NCBI GenBank assembly: GCA_965198285.1
Contig: OZ240251.1
Span: forward strand, 186,001-250,000
DNA from: UBA11872 sp965198285
GTDB lineage: Bacteria; Chloroflexota; UBA11872
Direction: 5' to 3'
Length of the DNA: 64,000 nucleotides
Shown here: positions 25,954 to 33,681 of the stretch, one piece after another
Numbering within the stretch: the first letter of the stretch is position 1
How the letters are laid out: each line of letters opens with the position of its first letter
The notes under the pieces: generated by a model
The model's database searches: none
What the model saw: the letters and a program-made list of their open reading frames with translations, nothing else
What the model was told of the DNA's origin: nothing
Made by a program: the position numbers and the translations under genes

Positions 25954-27063
25954 TTATTGCCGCGAAGCACCAGCGTACGGCGCTATTCCGGCCGGGTTGA
26001 GAGTCCAACCAAAGCCAGGTCTTTCGGGAATCGTCACGGCCCCCTCCTCGGCCTCGGGCTCGCCGTCCAGGGCGGCCCAAACGAGGGCATTGCCCGGCAG
26101 CGGCTCGCGACGCGGGAAGTACTCGCCAATCGGACAGTTCGCCCGCGCCGCAATCAGGTGCCACGTGTGCAGCCAGCCCTGGTGGGGCGCAACCGGCCGC
26201 TGGTGGCTGGCCGCCAGGCCGCAGATGCGCAGCGCTTCCGTAAGTCCGCCCACGCGGTTGACGTCCGGCTGCAGGTAGTACACGCCCGCGTTGAGCAGCG
26301 AGATAAACGGAAACCGCGTGCGCTCGGATTCGCCCGCCGCCAGCGGCACCACCCCGTCTCGCGCCAGTGCTTCGTAACCCGCCAAGTCGTCAATGGGAAT
26401 GGGGTTCTCCAGCCAGCCGGCGTTTAAGTCCGCCAGCGGCCCAAGCATGCGCCGGGCATAGGGCAGGTCCCAGCCAAAGTGCGCATCCACCATCAGATCA
26501 GCGTCGGGCCCGATGATCGACCGGATCTCGCCCATGACTTCCAACTCAATCTGACGCCCCTTCTCCCCATCCGCCGGGCCGTGAACGCTGAAGTACTTGA
26601 ATGCGTTGAACCCACGCCGCCGCCCCTCGACGATTTGGTCCAGTAGCGCTTGGCGGTCGGTTCGTCCGCGCAGTGACAGCGAGCTGAGGTAAACAGGCAC
26701 GCGCCGGGTCGATCCCCCTCCGATCAGGTTCACCACCGGCCGACCCACCGATTTGCCCAGCAGGTCCCAGAGCGCCAGATCCACGCCGCTCAGCGCCATC
26801 ACGCCCGTACCGCGCTGCCCCTGCCGGTTCAGCGAGGCATACATCCGCTCCCAGTGAGACTCGATATCGCCGGGATCCGCCCCCACCAGCAACGGCGCGA
26901 ACTGCCGCGCGAGGATCGTCTCCGCCCCAACCGGAAACCCACCAACCGAACCGAGGCCGGTCAGCCCTTCGTCGGTCTCGATCTCCACTACCACCAACGC
27001 CACGGCCTCCCGGCGGGGGTCGGGGTTGCGGAGCGGGTGGGCACGCAGGCGGGTGATTCGCAT
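25954..27063 (-). CDS. Enolase-superfamily mandelate racemase/muconate lactonizing enzyme
   Basis: 369 residues from ATG 27063; the longer frame to 27564 runs through the 54-bp palindrome and into the terminase gene and is rejected. Abstracts an alpha proton from a carboxylate substrate using a divalent metal. Visible elements: the N-terminal capping domain, SGVDLALWDLLGKSVGRPV, FKYFSVHG, metal ligands in MVDAHFGW, WLENPIPIDD and PLAAGESE, and a C-terminal VAPHQGW histidine. Substrate is probably a sugar acid or related hydroxy acid. Expansion of this family is known in marine SAR202-type Chloroflexota, which fits the suggested host. Confidence 0.9.
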   Translation of the reverse strand: MRITRLRAHPLRNPDPRREAVALVVVEIETDEGLTGLGSVGGFPVGAETILARQFAPLLVGADPGDIESHWERMYASLNRQGQRGTGVMALSGVDLALWDLLGKSVGRPVVNLIGGGSTRRVPVYLSSLSLRGRTDRQALLDQIVEGRRRGFNAFKYFSVHGPADGEKGRQIELEVMGEIRSIIGPDADLMVDAHFGWDLPYARRMLGPLADLNAGWLENPIPIDDLAGYEALARDGVVPLAAGESERTRFPFISLLNAGVYYLQPDVNRVGGLTEALRICGLAASHQRPVAPHQGWLHTWHLIAARANCPIGEYFPRREPLPGNALVWAALDGEPEAEEGAVTIPERPGFGWTLNPAGIAPYAGASRQ

Positions 27064-27147
27064 TGGCGCATTATCGCGCCAGTCCGATGCTATTGGGTCA
27101 TGCCGACGGCGAGCCTGGGTCTGGGCAGGTCGCGGGGTTGACGGGGG

Positions 27148-27201
27148 AACTGTCTCTGGCCAGCCCGACCCCCTAGGGGGTCGGGCTGGCCAGAGACAGT
27201 T
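27148..27201. terminator. 54-bp perfect palindrome downstream of the terminase gene
   Basis: Arms of 27 bases (27148-27174 and 27175-27201) are exact reverse complements with no spacer, centred on CTAG. As RNA it would fold into a very stable hairpin in either direction. It lies between the minus-strand terminase stop (27375) and the minus-strand enolase-family start (27063), so it can end the terminase transcript. No T-run is present. Confidence 0.6.
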
Positions 27202-27374
27202 TGTGGCAGATTTTTCGGGTGAGGCGGACGAAGCGCCGGTACGGGACATCGCGCCGAGATGGCAGGTGCGCTTACTCGGCGGGCCGGGAGCGGCGGCGGG
27301 CGCGGACATGACGGCAGCGAGCTCTGGCAGGGACGTCGGGAGGCGGGGACGCCGCGGGAGAGATGGCACCGGAA

Positions 27375-28823
27375 TTACCACGTGATTCGGAAGGGGATGC
27401 TCTGGCGGGGTGGGCGTTCGACGGGGCCGAAGCGGTCGTAGAGCCAGTAGCTGAGGCCTTTGAGGGCGTGGTTGTCGCGGTCGATGGGGTCTTCGGAAAC
27501 GGACTTCAGGTCGGAGTCGTCGTGGTAGCGGTAGAGCCCGAACTCCCGAGTGAGCCAGCGGCACTGGGGGGCGATTGCGAGCCGGGGCGACCCGGTGACG
27601 GGGTCACGGAGGAAGGTCCGAAGGCGGTCGATGCCGTCGCGGAGGAGGACGCGGTGGGAGCGGAGGCGCACCTTGGCGAGCGAAGCCCAGACTTCGACCT
27701 GGCTGGGAGCGGCGTGATGCTGGTGGCCAGCCACGTCAATGACGCCGCCGCGGACGCGGGGCCACCAGGGACGCTGGCGGCAGGCGGCGATGACATCACC
27801 CGCCACGGTGCGGCGCAGATACACCTCGTCGATCACGGCGACGTCGGAACCGCGTTGCTCGATGGCGAGCACGGCGTAGGCGCCGGCGTAGCCCGGATCG
27901 ATGGCCAATTCGACCGGCGATCCGCTAGCCCGTGCGGCGGCGCTGACGTGCTCGCGGGGGTCGAACTCTCGGAACACGAGGGTGGAGGGCGGGCAGGGCA
28001 CGCCGCCGAAGCGCTCCATGAAGAGATCGGGCGGAAACATGGCCTCCAGGTCGGCGATTTCGGGATCCTTGCGGCCGCCTGGGTAGAGGGCCAGGTTTTC
28101 CCAGGAGGGGATGGAGAACGCGCGGGATTCCGAGGGCTGGGTGAGCTGCCAGGCGCGGAACTTATCGGCGTACCAGCCGCGGGCGCTCTCGAAGGTGCCG
28201 CTGAGCCAGAGCCAGCCGCGACGCTCGGCCACACGGGCGCGGAGGCGAAGAAAGGCGGCGGCGGGGAGTTGGGCGGCCTCGCAGGCGAGGATTCCGTCGG
28301 GGGCTTCGCCTGCCAGGCGTTCAGGTTCGCGAGCGCTGCGCGTGACGATGCGGGCGCCGGTGCGGGTGATGAGTTCGGCGCGGGCGGTGGCCGGTTCGCG
28401 GACGGTGGCGACGGCGTCGATGCGGCGGCAGGCCGCGAGAACGTACTCGAACTCCGGGCGGCAGAGGTCGTACTCGGGACCGACGATCCAGTAGAGCCGG
28501 CCTTGCAGGAGGCGGCCGAAGAGTTCCATGGCCGCGCTGTGGCTCTTGCCGGCGCGCTCGCCACCAGCGATGAGGCGGATGCGGGCCGGGCAGTCGTGAG
28601 CGGCCCGCTGGGCGGGCGAGGGCTTATAGCCGACGCGCTGCCAGAGGAGGTCACGGACGGCGCGTTGGGCGGCGAGGGACGGGTGTTCCGAAGCGTCGTC
28701 CTGGGCCTCGCGGAGCCACTTGTAGCCAGTGGTGTGCGAGATGCCGAAGCGGCGACAGAGGGCGCGCCGGTTGGCGCCGGGCTGGCGCGCCAGAGCCACG
28801 AATTCGGCCTGACGGTCGCTCAT
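27375..28823 (-). CDS. terL: Phage terminase large subunit with N-terminal helix-turn-helix
   Basis: 482 residues from ATG 28823, preceded by AAGGA at a good distance; an in-frame ATG at 28871 is possible. Residues 1-45 form a helix-turn-helix (ALCRRFGISHTTGYKWLRE) like those of IS481-type transposases. The packaging ATPase follows: Walker A GGERAGKS near residue 87 and Walker B GILACE near 177. The RNase H-like nuclease has LAIDPGYAG near residue 300, GVIDVAG, and a C-terminal IDRDNHALKGLSYWL. Motor and nuclease both look intact. No separate small-subunit gene is adjacent, so the N-terminal DNA-binding segment might serve in site recognition. Confidence 0.85.
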   Translation of the reverse strand: MSDRQAEFVALARQPGANRRALCRRFGISHTTGYKWLREAQDDASEHPSLAAQRAVRDLLWQRVGYKPSPAQRAAHDCPARIRLIAGGERAGKSHSAAMELFGRLLQGRLYWIVGPEYDLCRPEFEYVLAACRRIDAVATVREPATARAELITRTGARIVTRSAREPERLAGEAPDGILACEAAQLPAAAFLRLRARVAERRGWLWLSGTFESARGWYADKFRAWQLTQPSESRAFSIPSWENLALYPGGRKDPEIADLEAMFPPDLFMERFGGVPCPPSTLVFREFDPREHVSAAARASGSPVELAIDPGYAGAYAVLAIEQRGSDVAVIDEVYLRRTVAGDVIAACRQRPWWPRVRGGVIDVAGHQHHAAPSQVEVWASLAKVRLRSHRVLLRDGIDRLRTFLRDPVTGSPRLAIAPQCRWLTREFGLYRYHDDSDLKSVSEDPIDRDNHALKGLSYWLYDRFGPVERPPRQSIPFRITW

Positions 28824-28869
28824 GCGCGGGTCCTTGAGCGTCGGAGGCACGGGTTCCTGTCGTCGAGGC

Positions 28870-28985
28870 ATGTGTTCACGCTGTCCGAGCGGATGTGTTC
28901 ACTTTTTCGGCGAATGTGTTCAGTTTTGGGCGGAATGTGTTCAATTTCGGGCGGGATGTGTTCAGTCGGCGACTGCATGTGTTCA
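28870..28985. repeat. Six direct repeats of ATGTGTTCA with 21-bp period
   Basis: Copies start at 28870, 28893, 28914, 28935, 28956 and 28977, giving steps of 23, 21, 21, 21 and 21 bases, about two helical turns. The 9-mer is invariant while the 12 bases between copies vary. On the terminase coding strand the motif reads TGAACACAT and the array ends about 47 bases before the start codon. The spacing suggests a protein-binding array rather than CRISPR or a coding repeat. Confidence 0.8.
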
Positions 28986-29296
28986 CGGTGTCTCCTGGTG
29001 TGGTGGTCTTGGAGCGGACTGTCCGGCTCCGGTTCAGCGATCGCCGCGGATCGTGGGGTGGGCGCGGGGACGCGAGGTATCGCCTGACGGCTGATCACAG
29101 CGCACAGCGCCGCTCTGGCTCGAGAGGGGAGGGATACGCGGCTCGCAGGGTGCGAGGGCAGGCGCCAGCCGCGATGTTGGGAAGATCCAGGATGGATCGA
29201 TGGGCGGCCGCAGGGGGCGGCGGATCGTAAGGTCAGCAAGGTCCAGACTCCGTTCGCGCAAGGCGGGAGAGTGGGACATCGCTGGCTGGCTCAGCC

Positions 29297-29325
29297 AGTA
29301 TACTCCTTATGAGTACAAGCGGCAA
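29297..29325 (-). promoter_or_regulatory. Promoter-operator of the terminase gene
   Basis: On the minus strand: -35 TTGCCG (29320-29325), 17-bp spacer, -10 TATACT (29297-29302). The dyad TACTC-N5-GAGTA (within 29299-29316) sits between the two boxes. The portal promoter at 37808-37836 has the same dyad in the same place, and the capsid promoter a variant. Confidence 0.7.
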
Positions 29326-29450
29326 GTTCAGGTAGTGGGGCGGCTGTGCGCGGGCATGACACGACCACAATTGCCCACGACCCCCAAAGCGCGACGCGCA
29401 GCGGCTGCTCAGGGCCCGGCGGCGGAGTCCACGTCACTTAAGCTGGGCGC

Positions 29451-31151
29451 ATGACCGTCACTGGATCGCCAAGGATCGGCGTCTCCGACGAAGGGATTTC
29501 CACGACTCCACGCCGCTCGCTCCCACCTGAACTGAGTGTTTTCGCAAGCGCGGCAGGGTCGACCCCTGTTGAGTACGCCGAGGCCTTGGGAGAGGCGTAC
29601 CTTTCGTTTGCCAGGCGGAAGTACCGGAAGAGTGTTGGGCACTACCTGACGCCTGCCGCAGTCGCCAGATTCATGGCGGAGTGCTCGGCCTACTCCGCAC
29701 CGCACCTTCGAGTCCTGGATCCGGGAAGCGGGTCGGGGATTCTTTCCGCGGCCGTCTGTGAGGAGGTCGCAGCGCACCGCAACGTCGAGAGTCTGCACGT
29801 AGTTGCCTTCGAGACCGAGCCATTGCTGGCGGATCTCACCCACCGAGTTCTTAGCTTCTCGCAGGACTGGCTCAGCCTGCGCGGCACTTCGCTGACTTTC
29901 GACGTAAGGAACGAGGACTTTGTGCTGGAGAGCGCAGCATCCATCAAGTCCACTGTGGGAGCCAACTGGTTCGGTGGCAATCAAGAGCCACGCTCCGAGT
30001 ACGACCTCGTAATTTCCAATCCGCCCTACTTCAAGATAGCAAAGGATGATCCGAGGGCCGTTGCATGGTCGTCCGTCGTGAATGGCCAGCCAAACATCTA
30101 CGCGCTCTTCATGTCGATCTCCGCAGAGCTACTGTCGAACTCGGGGCAGCTTGTGTACATCGTGCCGAGGAGCTTTGCGTCGGGGCCTTACTTCAGAAAA
30201 TTCCGAGAGGTTTTCTTCCGAAAGGTGACTCCAACGGTCATTCACCTCTTCGAGTCCAGAAAGGACGTCTTCAAGAAGCAGACGGTGCTCCAGGAGAATC
30301 TGGTAATCGCAGCCCGCAAACCGACGGACGGGGAGGCACTGGATGGGCACCAGGTCATCGTGTCGCACAGCAAGGGGGCTCACGACCTGGCTGAGCGTCA
30401 TCGGCATCTGGTGGACGTTGAATCGGTGCTGGATCCGGCGAGTGAGCAGAGGGAACTGTCTATTCCACTCTGTGCGGAGGACCTGAAGCTCGTAGAAGTC
30501 ATGCGGGCCTGGCCGAATACGCTTCGGTCGCTTGGCCTGGAGATCTCGACCGGGCCGATTGTGCCGTTCAGGGCCACCGACTTTCTCGCTCATTCCGCAG
30601 TTGGAGGCTCCACCGTGCCGCTGTTGTGGATGCAGCACGTCCGGCCAATGCGAGTGTCATGGCCGTTAGCGGTGTGCGACAAGCCGCAGTGGTTCAAGGT
30701 CTCGTCGGAGTCCACAAGGCTGCTGGTGGCGGACAAGACATACGTGCTGATCCGCCGCTTCAGTGCGAAGGAAGAGAAGCGTCGTCTCGTTTCGGCGCCT
30801 CTGGTTCAGGGCTCGCTGAACGCTGACATGGTGGGTCTGGAGAACCATCTGAACTACATCAGAGGGGTTTGGAGAGACTTAGACGATGAACTAGCCTTCG
30901 GCCTTTCGGCGCTCCTCAACTCAGCCTGCCTGGACCGCTACTTCCGCATTTCCAACGGGAATACCCAGGTCAGTGCAACGGAACTGCGGTCGATGCCGCT
31001 GCCGGCGGAAGTGGAGATTCGCTCGATTGGCTTCGAAGTACAGCGGCGACTCGCATCCGCGCAGGCGTTTACCGGCATCGACAACCTTGTGGCCGAGATC
31101 CTGAATCTCCCGCGCGACGTTGGCATGGAGCTAGAGCCGGCAATGGGATGA
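29451..31151 (+). CDS. N6-adenine DNA methyltransferase (PstI/BsuBI- and Eco57I-type)
   Basis: 566 residues. SAM-binding motif I is LDPGSGSG near residue 86 and the catalytic motif IV is SNPPYFK near residue 188, typical of gamma-class N6-adenine methylases; the C-terminal ~250 residues form a target-recognition domain. Its stop overlaps the next start (ATGA, 31148-31151), and the next gene begins with a BsuBI/PstI-type N-terminal domain, so the two were probably a type II restriction-modification pair. Base composition is less GC-rich than that of the flanking genes, consistent with transfer. Confidence 0.88.
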   Translation: MTVTGSPRIGVSDEGISTTPRRSLPPELSVFASAAGSTPVEYAEALGEAYLSFARRKYRKSVGHYLTPAAVARFMAECSAYSAPHLRVLDPGSGSGILSAAVCEEVAAHRNVESLHVVAFETEPLLADLTHRVLSFSQDWLSLRGTSLTFDVRNEDFVLESAASIKSTVGANWFGGNQEPRSEYDLVISNPPYFKIAKDDPRAVAWSSVVNGQPNIYALFMSISAELLSNSGQLVYIVPRSFASGPYFRKFREVFFRKVTPTVIHLFESRKDVFKKQTVLQENLVIAARKPTDGEALDGHQVIVSHSKGAHDLAERHRHLVDVESVLDPASEQRELSIPLCAEDLKLVEVMRAWPNTLRSLGLEISTGPIVPFRATDFLAHSAVGGSTVPLLWMQHVRPMRVSWPLAVCDKPQWFKVSSESTRLLVADKTYVLIRRFSAKEEKRRLVSAPLVQGSLNADMVGLENHLNYIRGVWRDLDDELAFGLSALLNSACLDRYFRISNGNTQVSATELRSMPLPAEVEIRSIGFEVQRRLASAQAFTGIDNLVAEILNLPRDVGMELEPAMG

Positions 31152-32755
31152 GCAAGATCGATGAAGCACGGGACATCCTGGAGCAATTGGGACTGCCGCC
31201 AGCGCAACAGAACGACATCGCCTGCCTAACGCTTCTAGCTCTCACCGGGCTTTCCGAGGACGACACCTGGGGCCAGGCTTCCAAGCCTTCCCGCACGATT
31301 CACGAGATGCTTGGTTTCATGAGGGATACGCACGGCAGGGAGTACGCGGAGAACACGAGAGAAAACGTCAGGCGTAAAGTCATTCACCAGCTCGAGCAGG
31401 CGCGGGTAGTGGACCGTAACCCCGACGCACCCGACCTTCCCACCAACAGTCCAAGGACGCACTACGGCCTCACCGATGAAGCGCTGAAGGTGCTCCGGCT
31501 CTACGGGACCAGCGGCTGGGAGGCCGAGTTGAGTGCCTTCCGCTCCAGGCACGGCGTTCTCTTGGAGATCTACCAGCGGCGTCGACGGATGCGAGAGATA
31601 CCGATCCGGACGTCGACTGGAGAGGAGATTCGCCTGTCACCCGGTCAGCACAACAGGTTGCAGAGCCAGGTCGTAACGGAATTCGGATTTAGCCCCCTGT
31701 GGCAAGGGATATGGGTCAGCGGCTCGCGTAGGGCCGGTTTCTATTACGGACAAAGCAGGCGCATCATGTTGTCAAATCGAGCAGCACTCGCAACCAGAAT
31801 CCTCGTTCTTGCAGTTAGTGCCATATTCATGGCTGGGAGTGTGTCTGACAGTCAGGACGTGTCACGCGAAGGCATTTTAGAAAGGCTCTTCGCTTTGGAG
31901 GAACATATCGAGACTGCAATGTCACCTGTGCGGTTGTACGTTCCACGTATGAAACACGGTGCTAATCAATTCGACATTGACTTGCCGCCGTTTGATGAAG
32001 ATGTTCTTGCAAATGCAGTAAGCGAATGTTGGCGTGCATCTATCGAGCTTGGCATTCTTGCCGCAAAGAACTTAAATAGCCAAGTAGAGATTGATGTATA
32101 CGCCTATCCAGACTTGACAATGGAGCAAGTACCTGAAGGCGTCGTATACGACGTGGCCCAGAGCTACCTCGCCATAACATGTATTTCACTCAAAAGAGGC
32201 CTCGGTGAACTAAGTCGTGGTAACAGGATGGAAGAGGTGTTTACTGTTCCAGCATTCCACATTGATGCTTACGAGCGTGCGGTCATGTACCTTGAAACTG
32301 GCTTGAGTGCGCTTTTGACCACCGTACACATCCTTGGTGACAATCCGGCAGAATATGGGCCGCATGGACTTGTCTATTCACCGCCAAAGGAAAATCACGA
32401 TCAAGAGATCGCTGACCTATGGGAGAAGGCCGACTTGGAGTTTAACTCTATTGCTGATCTCTTTGATGCAACCCGGGAGTGTCGAAGTGTGGCGTGTATG
32501 CTTGCAACAATGGAGATTGCCGCAGATACATGCGACATTGCCAACGACTACATAACTAATATTGTTGCATTGTCAGACGATGCTGACTGGTCGAAGGTTC
32601 AGCTACATGTTACAGATTATTGCGATGGGCTTTCTGGCGTTGTCGATTTGTTGGAGGCAAGTCAAGTCCGTGCAGCTGGTCCGGCACTCGATGATGCCCT
32701 AGCCTCCCTTGCTTTAGCTTTGCCGTATATTGAACGGCTCACGGAACAAAACTGA
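31148..32755 (+). CDS. Chimeric protein: BsuBI/PstI restriction-enzyme N-terminal region joined to an unknown C-terminal domain
   Basis: 535 residues. Residues ~1-180 match the N-terminal region of BsuBI/PstI endonucleases: YAENTRENVRRKVIHQLEQA, NPDAPDLPTNSP, HYGLTDEALKVL, then IRLSPGQHNRLQ. In that family the catalytic PD-(D/E)XK part follows directly, but here the sequence changes near residue 180 (about base 31690) to unrelated, AT-richer DNA. That part has a hydrophobic segment (about 218-236) and then a helical domain without recognised motifs. Either the nuclease was truncated by a recombination that happened to keep the frame, or this is a fusion with a new effector. The ATGA overlap with the methylase gene is intact. 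Confidence 0.65.
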   Translation: MSKIDEARDILEQLGLPPAQQNDIACLTLLALTGLSEDDTWGQASKPSRTIHEMLGFMRDTHGREYAENTRENVRRKVIHQLEQARVVDRNPDAPDLPTNSPRTHYGLTDEALKVLRLYGTSGWEAELSAFRSRHGVLLEIYQRRRRMREIPIRTSTGEEIRLSPGQHNRLQSQVVTEFGFSPLWQGIWVSGSRRAGFYYGQSRRIMLSNRAALATRILVLAVSAIFMAGSVSDSQDVSREGILERLFALEEHIETAMSPVRLYVPRMKHGANQFDIDLPPFDEDVLANAVSECWRASIELGILAAKNLNSQVEIDVYAYPDLTMEQVPEGVVYDVAQSYLAITCISLKRGLGELSRGNRMEEVFTVPAFHIDAYERAVMYLETGLSALLTTVHILGDNPAEYGPHGLVYSPPKENHDQEIADLWEKADLEFNSIADLFDATRECRSVACMLATMEIAADTCDIANDYITNIVALSDDADWSKVQLHVTDYCDGLSGVVDLLEASQVRAAGPALDDALASLALALPYIERLTEQN

Positions 32756-33123
32756 AACGGTCACTATCACTGATAATCGACGCACCTCTCGTGGCCACCT
32801 CACCACCTGGCCCCTCGTGAAGCTGTCGCAACGTATAAGTGACACGCGGGAGATTCCACCTTCGGCAGGTTAAGGGCAGTCGATTCAGTAGGCTCATCAT
32901 GAACGGTGGACTGGGGATGGGAACACGAAGGGCGCCTGGGGATACTTCAGGTCCGGTCAGGCGGTGATTCCGGGGTAGGGTCGCGCAGTAGAACGCGCGT
33001 AAAGGCGTCGTAGGTCAAGGGAGCGTTGGCCGTGTTGCAGGCAGAATTGATGGGAATCCCTGCCAATTCGGCAAAGCCGAAGTCACTCGCAGAAGAGACC
33101 TCCGCGGCAGCCCACTTTGCAGT
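32756..33123. other. Intergenic stretch without a supported gene
   Basis: 368 bases between the chimeric restriction gene (plus) and the YwgA-like gene (minus), which converge here. No frame of useful length, strong hairpin or tRNA was seen. It may be the trailing part of the transferred segment that interrupts the restriction gene. Confidence 0.45.
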
Positions 33124-33681
33124 CTAGTCTCGATCTATCAAATCAAGCTTCCCGAGAAACTCTGTCGCCTGACCGACTTGCTTCTCGTTGACGTCCCATC
33201 CGAGTCCTTCGGCACGATCTACGACATCTTTCTCAGAAAGACTCGAATCTCCGCCAGAAATTACAAAGTGAGTCTTTGCGGCGACAGCCAAAGACAAGTA
33301 GTCCAGATTTCCACCTGCCCGCCTGATCTTCTTAACCGCTGACTCTATTGCTTCATATTTCAGCTTCCGATCATTACGAATGGCATTGGCCACGTGCTTT
33401 CCTTCCTCCGTCAGGCTGTAGTCATATCGTCTGCGCTGGAATCCGGCAGCGTCCACTGTTCCGAAAACGCTGACCGACTCAGATACGATACCCATGCCGC
33501 GCAATTCACCCAGCGCAAACTCGATCTTTGGGGAGTACGGCCCGTAGTAATGGGGACGAAACCCAAGATCTTCACCAAGGAGCTTCGACATAAAATACGC
33601 GTTCTTCTGGAGGAACGTCCTCCCACACATATCAGAGCCCCATGCCGCGAGCATGAGAAGCAGAGTTGTCCGAAGAGTCAT
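33124..33681 (-). CDS. YwgA-like winged-helix protein partnered with an HD hydrolase
   Basis: 185 residues. The N-terminal ~85 residues (RTFLQKNAYFMSKLLG, FRPHYYGPYSPKIEFALGEL, YDYSLTEEGKHVA) resemble YwgA and SocA/Panacea-like winged helices. The start codon overlaps the stop of the HD-domain gene (ATGA, 33678-33681), and in Bacillus subtilis ywgA likewise neighbours an HD-hydrolase gene (ywfO), so the pairing looks conserved. A regulatory or antitoxin-like role towards the hydrolase is possible but not shown. Base composition is nearer 50% GC, unlike the host genes. Confidence 0.65.
   Translation of the reverse strand: MTLRTTLLLMLAAWGSDMCGRTFLQKNAYFMSKLLGEDLGFRPHYYGPYSPKIEFALGELRGMGIVSESVSVFGTVDAAGFQRRRYDYSLTEEGKHVANAIRNDRKLKYEAIESAVKKIRRAGGNLDYLSLAVAAKTHFVISGGDSSLSEKDVVDRAEGLGWDVNEKQVGQATEFLGKLDLIDRD

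Larger units (their letters stand above)
28824..29450. other. Leader region between the terminase and methylase genes
   Basis: 627 bases. It holds the six-copy ATGTGTTCA repeat array (28870-28985) and the terminase promoter (29297-29325), giving a leader of about 470 bases. The minus-strand open frame 28820-29239 overlaps the terminase start by ATGA and would encode a heptapeptide repeat (EHIPPEI, EHIPPKT, EHIRRKS), but the rest is low-complexity; I do not call it a gene. Confidence 0.55.

Noticed and set aside
25800..26000. Small gene overlapping the acetyltransferase stop by ATGA
   Set aside because: 66 residues with no motif, and its end overlaps the 3' end of the enolase-family gene on the other strand.
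28870..28985. CRISPR array
   Set aside because: The repeated unit is only 9 bases with 12-base variable gaps, far shorter than CRISPR repeats and spacers, and no cas gene is present.
27363..29087. Plus-strand 574-residue frame
   Set aside because: Antisense to the terminase; Gly/Ala/Val/Glu-rich product of the kind that arises opposite high-GC genes, with no domain.
28820..29239. Minus-strand gene upstream of the terminase (139 residues with EHIPPKT-like heptads)
   Set aside because: It overlaps the terminase start by ATGA, but the product outside the repeat is low-complexity Pro/Arg/Ser, and the 9-mer can be explained as a DNA element. Kept only as a possibility.
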